Source: a virus. From it: a DNA stretch of 24,009 bases. Position 1 is the first letter of the stretch. Each line of letters opens with the position of its first letter. Shown piece by piece: positions 21,441 through 24,009 of the stretch. A model generated the notes under the pieces. It was given only the letters and a program-made list of their open reading frames with translations. It was not told where the DNA came from and made no database searches. Location: positions 1 to 24,009 of the IMG/VR virus record IMGVR_UViG_3300050166_000165, one strand, 5' to 3'. A program made the position numbers and the translations under genes.

Positions 21441-22988
21441 ATGACCCCAGAAGATCCACCCAAAACATTCCGCGCCGCGCAGTACGTGCGCATGTCCACC
21501 GAACATCAGCAGTACTCCACCCACAACCAGGCCGACAAGATTCTGGAATATGCCGACCGGCGTGGCATCGAGATCGTGCGCACCTATGCCGACGAGGGCA
21601 AAAGCGGCCTGTCCATCGACGGCCGCGCCTCCCTGCAAAAGCTCATTGCCGATGTCGAATCCGGTAACACCGACTTCAACCTCATCCTGGTCTATGACGT
21701 CAGCCGCTGGGGCCGGTTTCAGGATGCGGATGAATCGGCCTATTACGAATACATCTGTAAGCGCAAGAACATTCATGTCGCCTACGTGGCCGAGCAGTTT
21801 GAAAACGACGGCTCCCCCGTTTCGACGATCGTCAAAGGCGTCAAGCGTGCCATGGCCGGTGAATACAGCCGCGAGCTCTCGGCCAAGGTCTTTGCCGGGC
21901 AATGCAGGCTCATCGAATTAGGGTTTCGCCAAGGCGGTCCTGCGGGCTACGGCCTGCGCCGGGTGCTGATCGACCAGACCGGCGCCATCAAGGGCGAGCT
22001 GAAGAACGGCGAGCACAAAAGCCTTCAGACCGACCGCGTCATCCTCATGCCTGGCCCTGACCATGAGGTGGCCACGGTCCTGCAGATGTTTTCCTGGTTC
22101 ATCCAAGACGAATTGCCCCTGGCTGAAATCGCCAAACGCCTCAACGCCCAAGGCGTCCGCACCGACTACCAGCGGCCCTGGACCTACAGCACCGTGCGCC
22201 AGGTCCTCACCAACGAAAAGTACATCGGCAACAACGTCTACAACCGCCATTCCTTCAAGCTCAAGAAGAAGCATGTCAACAACCCGCCCCCAATGTGGAT
22301 CCGCAAGGAGGGTGCGTTTGAAGGCATCGTGCCACTGGAAACCTTTCTCAAAGCCCAAGAGGTGCTGGCAGAGCGCACCCGCCGTTACAGCGACGAAGAA
22401 CTGCTGTTTCACCTCAAGCGCCTGTATGCCAAATGCGGCACCTTGTCAGGCGTCATCATCAACCAGGCCCCTGGGTTGCCGTGCGCCATCACTTTCGCCC
22501 AGCGCTTTGGCAGCCTCAGCCGCGCCTATGAGCTGGTGGGGTTTCACTCCTCACGCGATCAGGGCTTCATTGAGGTCAACCGGCGGCTGCGCCAACTGCA
22601 CCCCGAGATCGTGCGCCGCACCGAAGAGACCATTGCCGAGTTGGGCGGCAGCGTACGCAGGGACGGTAAGACCGACCTGTTGACCCTCAACGACGAGCTG
22701 GTCATCAGCCTGGTGCTGGCTCGCTGCCAAACCCTGCCCAACGGCCAGCAACGCTGGCGCATTCGGTTTGACACCGAACGCTTCAACCCCGACCTCACCG
22801 TCGCGGTGCGGCTGGATGCGCACAACACCAACGAGCTCGACTACTACCTGCTGCCCCGCCTGGACCTGCCCGAGCAGGAAATCCGGGTCTGCAACCGCAA
22901 CAGCGCCAACTTCGAGTGCTTTCGGTTTGACGACCTGAACTTTTTTTACGGCATGTCAGAGCGCGAGCGGTTGCAGCGCAAGTTTTAA
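21441..22988 (+). CDS. Large serine recombinase
   Basis: 515 aa. Residues 10-155 are a serine resolvase/invertase catalytic domain with the nucleophile Ser19 in YVRMSTEHQQYS. DEGKSGLSIDGR, LILVYDVSRWGRF and AGEYSRELSAKVFAGQ are the further active site segments. Residues 165-260 form a Recombinase domain (GGPAGYGLRRVLID and TDYQRPWTYSTVRQVLTNEKYIGNNVYNR). Residues about 315-375 (YSDEELLFHLKRLYAKCGTLS...AITFAQRFGSLSRAYELVGF) resemble the repeat found with homing endonucleases. No Cys4 zinc ribbon is seen. Such enzymes integrate and excise phages and islands at att sites. The 104 nt before it hold no obvious gene, and I could not locate an att core without the flanks. No clear Shine-Dalgarno is present. 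Confidence 0.93.
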   Translation: MTPEDPPKTFRAAQYVRMSTEHQQYSTHNQADKILEYADRRGIEIVRTYADEGKSGLSIDGRASLQKLIADVESGNTDFNLILVYDVSRWGRFQDADESAYYEYICKRKNIHVAYVAEQFENDGSPVSTIVKGVKRAMAGEYSRELSAKVFAGQCRLIELGFRQGGPAGYGLRRVLIDQTGAIKGELKNGEHKSLQTDRVILMPGPDHEVATVLQMFSWFIQDELPLAEIAKRLNAQGVRTDYQRPWTYSTVRQVLTNEKYIGNNVYNRHSFKLKKKHVNNPPPMWIRKEGAFEGIVPLETFLKAQEVLAERTRRYSDEELLFHLKRLYAKCGTLSGVIINQAPGLPCAITFAQRFGSLSRAYELVGFHSSRDQGFIEVNRRLRQLHPEIVRRTEETIAELGGSVRRDGKTDLLTLNDELVISLVLARCQTLPNGQQRWRIRFDTERFNPDLTVAVRLDAHNTNELDYYLLPRLDLPEQEIRVCNRNSANFECFRFDDLNFFYGMSERERLQRKF

Positions 22989-23017
22989 ACCACCACCATC
23001 CTGAAAGGACCCATCCC

Positions 23018-23059
23018 ATGCACCGCACCCCAACCAACACACCACGGAGGCCGTCATGA
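23018..23059 (+). CDS. Possible 13-codon leader peptide before the ParB-like gene
   Basis: ATG 23018 is preceded by AAGGA (23005-23009) at 8 nt spacing. It reads MHRTPTNTPRRPS and then TGA at 23057-23059, overlapping the ParB-like ATG 23056 in ATGA. The coupling geometry resembles that of the main genes. It is Pro/Arg/Thr-rich. It could be a translational coupling leader or simply chance; there is no conservation evidence in hand. Confidence 0.3.
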   Translation: MHRTPTNTPRRPS

Positions 23060-24009
23060 TGACCGACACCCCAGAAAACGTGACCCTGGTGCCCATTGCG
23101 CGCATCGAGGTGCTCAATTCCCGCGACCGCAACATGAAGGTTTTTGAGGAGATCGTCGAAAGCATCCAGCTCATCGGCCTTAAAAAGCCCATTACCGTGG
23201 CCGAGCGTGCCGGTGAAGACGGCCAGCCCAAATATGTACTGGTCTGTGGGGAAGGGCGCTTGAACGCCTTCCGCATCTTGGGCGAGACCCACATCCCCGC
23301 TCTGGTGGTGGACGTGAGCGATGAAGACGCCTTCATCATGAGCCTGGCCGAAAACATCGCCCGCCGGGGCTACCGGCCGCTGGAAATCCTGGCCGATATC
23401 GAGCTCTTGCGCAACCGGGGCTACTCGGCTGACGTCATCATCCAAAAGACAGGCCTGTCACCTAAATACGTGCGCGATATCGTCTTTTTGTTGGAGCAAG
23501 GCGAAGAGCGCCTGATCGAAGGTGTGCAGCGCGGCTCCATCCCGCTCACCACTGCCTTGGAAATTGCCCGGGCCAGTGCCAACGACCCAAACAATGCCAA
23601 CAGCAGCGCCAATGGCGAGGGGCAGGGTGAGGGCGGTGGATCCAACCTGGGTGACCTGCTGCAAGAGGCCTATGAAAACGGCCAACTCAAAGGCCGCCAG
23701 ATCATCGAGGCCAAACGCCTGATCGAAAAACGCCAGCAGTTGGGGCCGTCTTCGCCCAATGCGGCGCAGATCAAACCTCCCACCTCCAGCTACAGCCTGG
23801 TGCGCACCTACCAAAAAGAGGTGGAGCGCCAGCGCAAGATGGTCCTCAAAGCAGAGCACGCGCATCAGCGCCTGTTGCTGGTGGTGCAGGGCCTCAAAAA
23901 ACTCTTTGCCGACGAAAACTTTGTCACCTTGCTGCGCGCCGAGGGGCTGGATACCCTGCCCAAGTACCTGGCCGAGCGCATCACCCATTTTGAAGGAGCA
24001 CCAGCATGA
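23056..24009 (+). CDS. ParB/RepB-like partition family protein
   Basis: 317 aa. ATG 23056 has GGAGG (23045-23049) 6 nt upstream; ATG 23059 is an alternative. The ParB N-terminal domain is clear: VPIARIEVLNSRDRNMKVFEEIVESIQLIGLKKPITV, then the nucleotide-binding CGEGRLNAFRILG and the SLAENIARRGYRPLE box. A HTH region follows (YSADVIIQKTGLSPKYVRDIVFLLEQGEERLIEGV). A short Asn/Gly-rich stretch (residues about 175-195) precedes a RepB-type C-terminal region. ParA is not visible, so plasmid-like partition cannot be claimed. Pairing with a serine recombinase suggests a mobile cassette or a recombinase accessory factor. The stop at the window end overlaps an ATG (24006), so another gene probably follows. 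Confidence 0.85.
   Translation: MMTDTPENVTLVPIARIEVLNSRDRNMKVFEEIVESIQLIGLKKPITVAERAGEDGQPKYVLVCGEGRLNAFRILGETHIPALVVDVSDEDAFIMSLAENIARRGYRPLEILADIELLRNRGYSADVIIQKTGLSPKYVRDIVFLLEQGEERLIEGVQRGSIPLTTALEIARASANDPNNANSSANGEGQGEGGGSNLGDLLQEAYENGQLKGRQIIEAKRLIEKRQQLGPSSPNAAQIKPPTSSYSLVRTYQKEVERQRKMVLKAEHAHQRLLLVVQGLKKLFADENFVTLLRAEGLDTLPKYLAERITHFEGAPA

Noticed and set aside
21231-21902. Minus-strand frame opposite the NusG/recombinase junction
   Set aside because: Overlaps two well-supported genes and has no recognisable features.
1-24009. tRNA genes, CRISPR arrays and insertion sequences
   Set aside because: No cloverleaf, regularly spaced palindromic repeats or transposase with terminal inverted repeats was seen by eye; no computational search was possible.

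Overview
This window looks like the late (morphogenesis and lysis) half of a lambda-like, long-tailed (siphovirus) phage or prophage. GC content is high and every convincing gene lies on the + strand. Codon use, the phiE125-type connector and the recombinase/ParB pair suggest a betaproteobacterial host, perhaps Burkholderiales/Comamonadaceae. That host call is inference from gene content; no host gene is clearly visible.

Layout. (1) 1-2252: head-to-tail connector genes, namely a gp6/phiE125 gp8-like adaptor, a head closure protein, an HK97 gp10-like protein, a DUF3168-like tail terminator and the tail tube protein. (2) 2258-7915: lambda-order tail genes. The G/T chaperone pair has an exact A_AAA_AAC slippery site for -1 frameshifting. 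It is followed by the tape measure, M, L (with four clustered cysteines), K (JAMM plus NlpC/P60) and I. (3) 7912-11449: tail tip protein J, split by an apparent one-base insertion at the G run 8239-8241. (4) 11519-11552: a strong intrinsic terminator. (5) 11589-14369: three tail fibre-type proteins. One has 13 regular 18/20-residue repeats. Another ends in an Asn-Cys repeat with six cysteines in its last ten residues. (6) 14384-18829: five tightly overlapped genes directly downstream of that Cys-tailed fibre. They are two unknown proteins, a degenerate-looking 2OG-Fe(II) oxygenase-like protein, an intact prolyl-hydroxylase-like 2OG-Fe(II) oxygenase and a complete radical SAM/SPASM maturase. 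(7) 18857-20330: a terminator, then holin, glucosaminidase endolysin, Rz and an Rz1 nested inside Rz. (8) 20419-24009: an unusual helix-turn-helix/NusG fusion, a large serine recombinase, a possible 13-codon leader peptide and a ParB/RepB-like protein. This last part may be the phage integration end or a separate mobile cassette.

The most interesting part is segments 5 and 6. A phage tail fibre with a low-complexity Asn-Cys C-terminus is translationally chained to a radical SAM/SPASM enzyme and two oxygenase-fold proteins. This is the architecture expected of a RiPP-like post-translational modification system, but its apparent substrate is a virion structural protein. My hypothesis is that the Asn-Cys tail is enzymatically modified (thioether cross-links and/or hydroxylation) before or during virion assembly. 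The sequence shows the gene order, motifs and overlaps; the chemistry is inference. Three intrinsic terminators lie within or beside the late genes, one of them inside a coding region. This implies read-through by an antitermination mechanism or separately controlled modules; the NusG-like protein is one candidate regulator.
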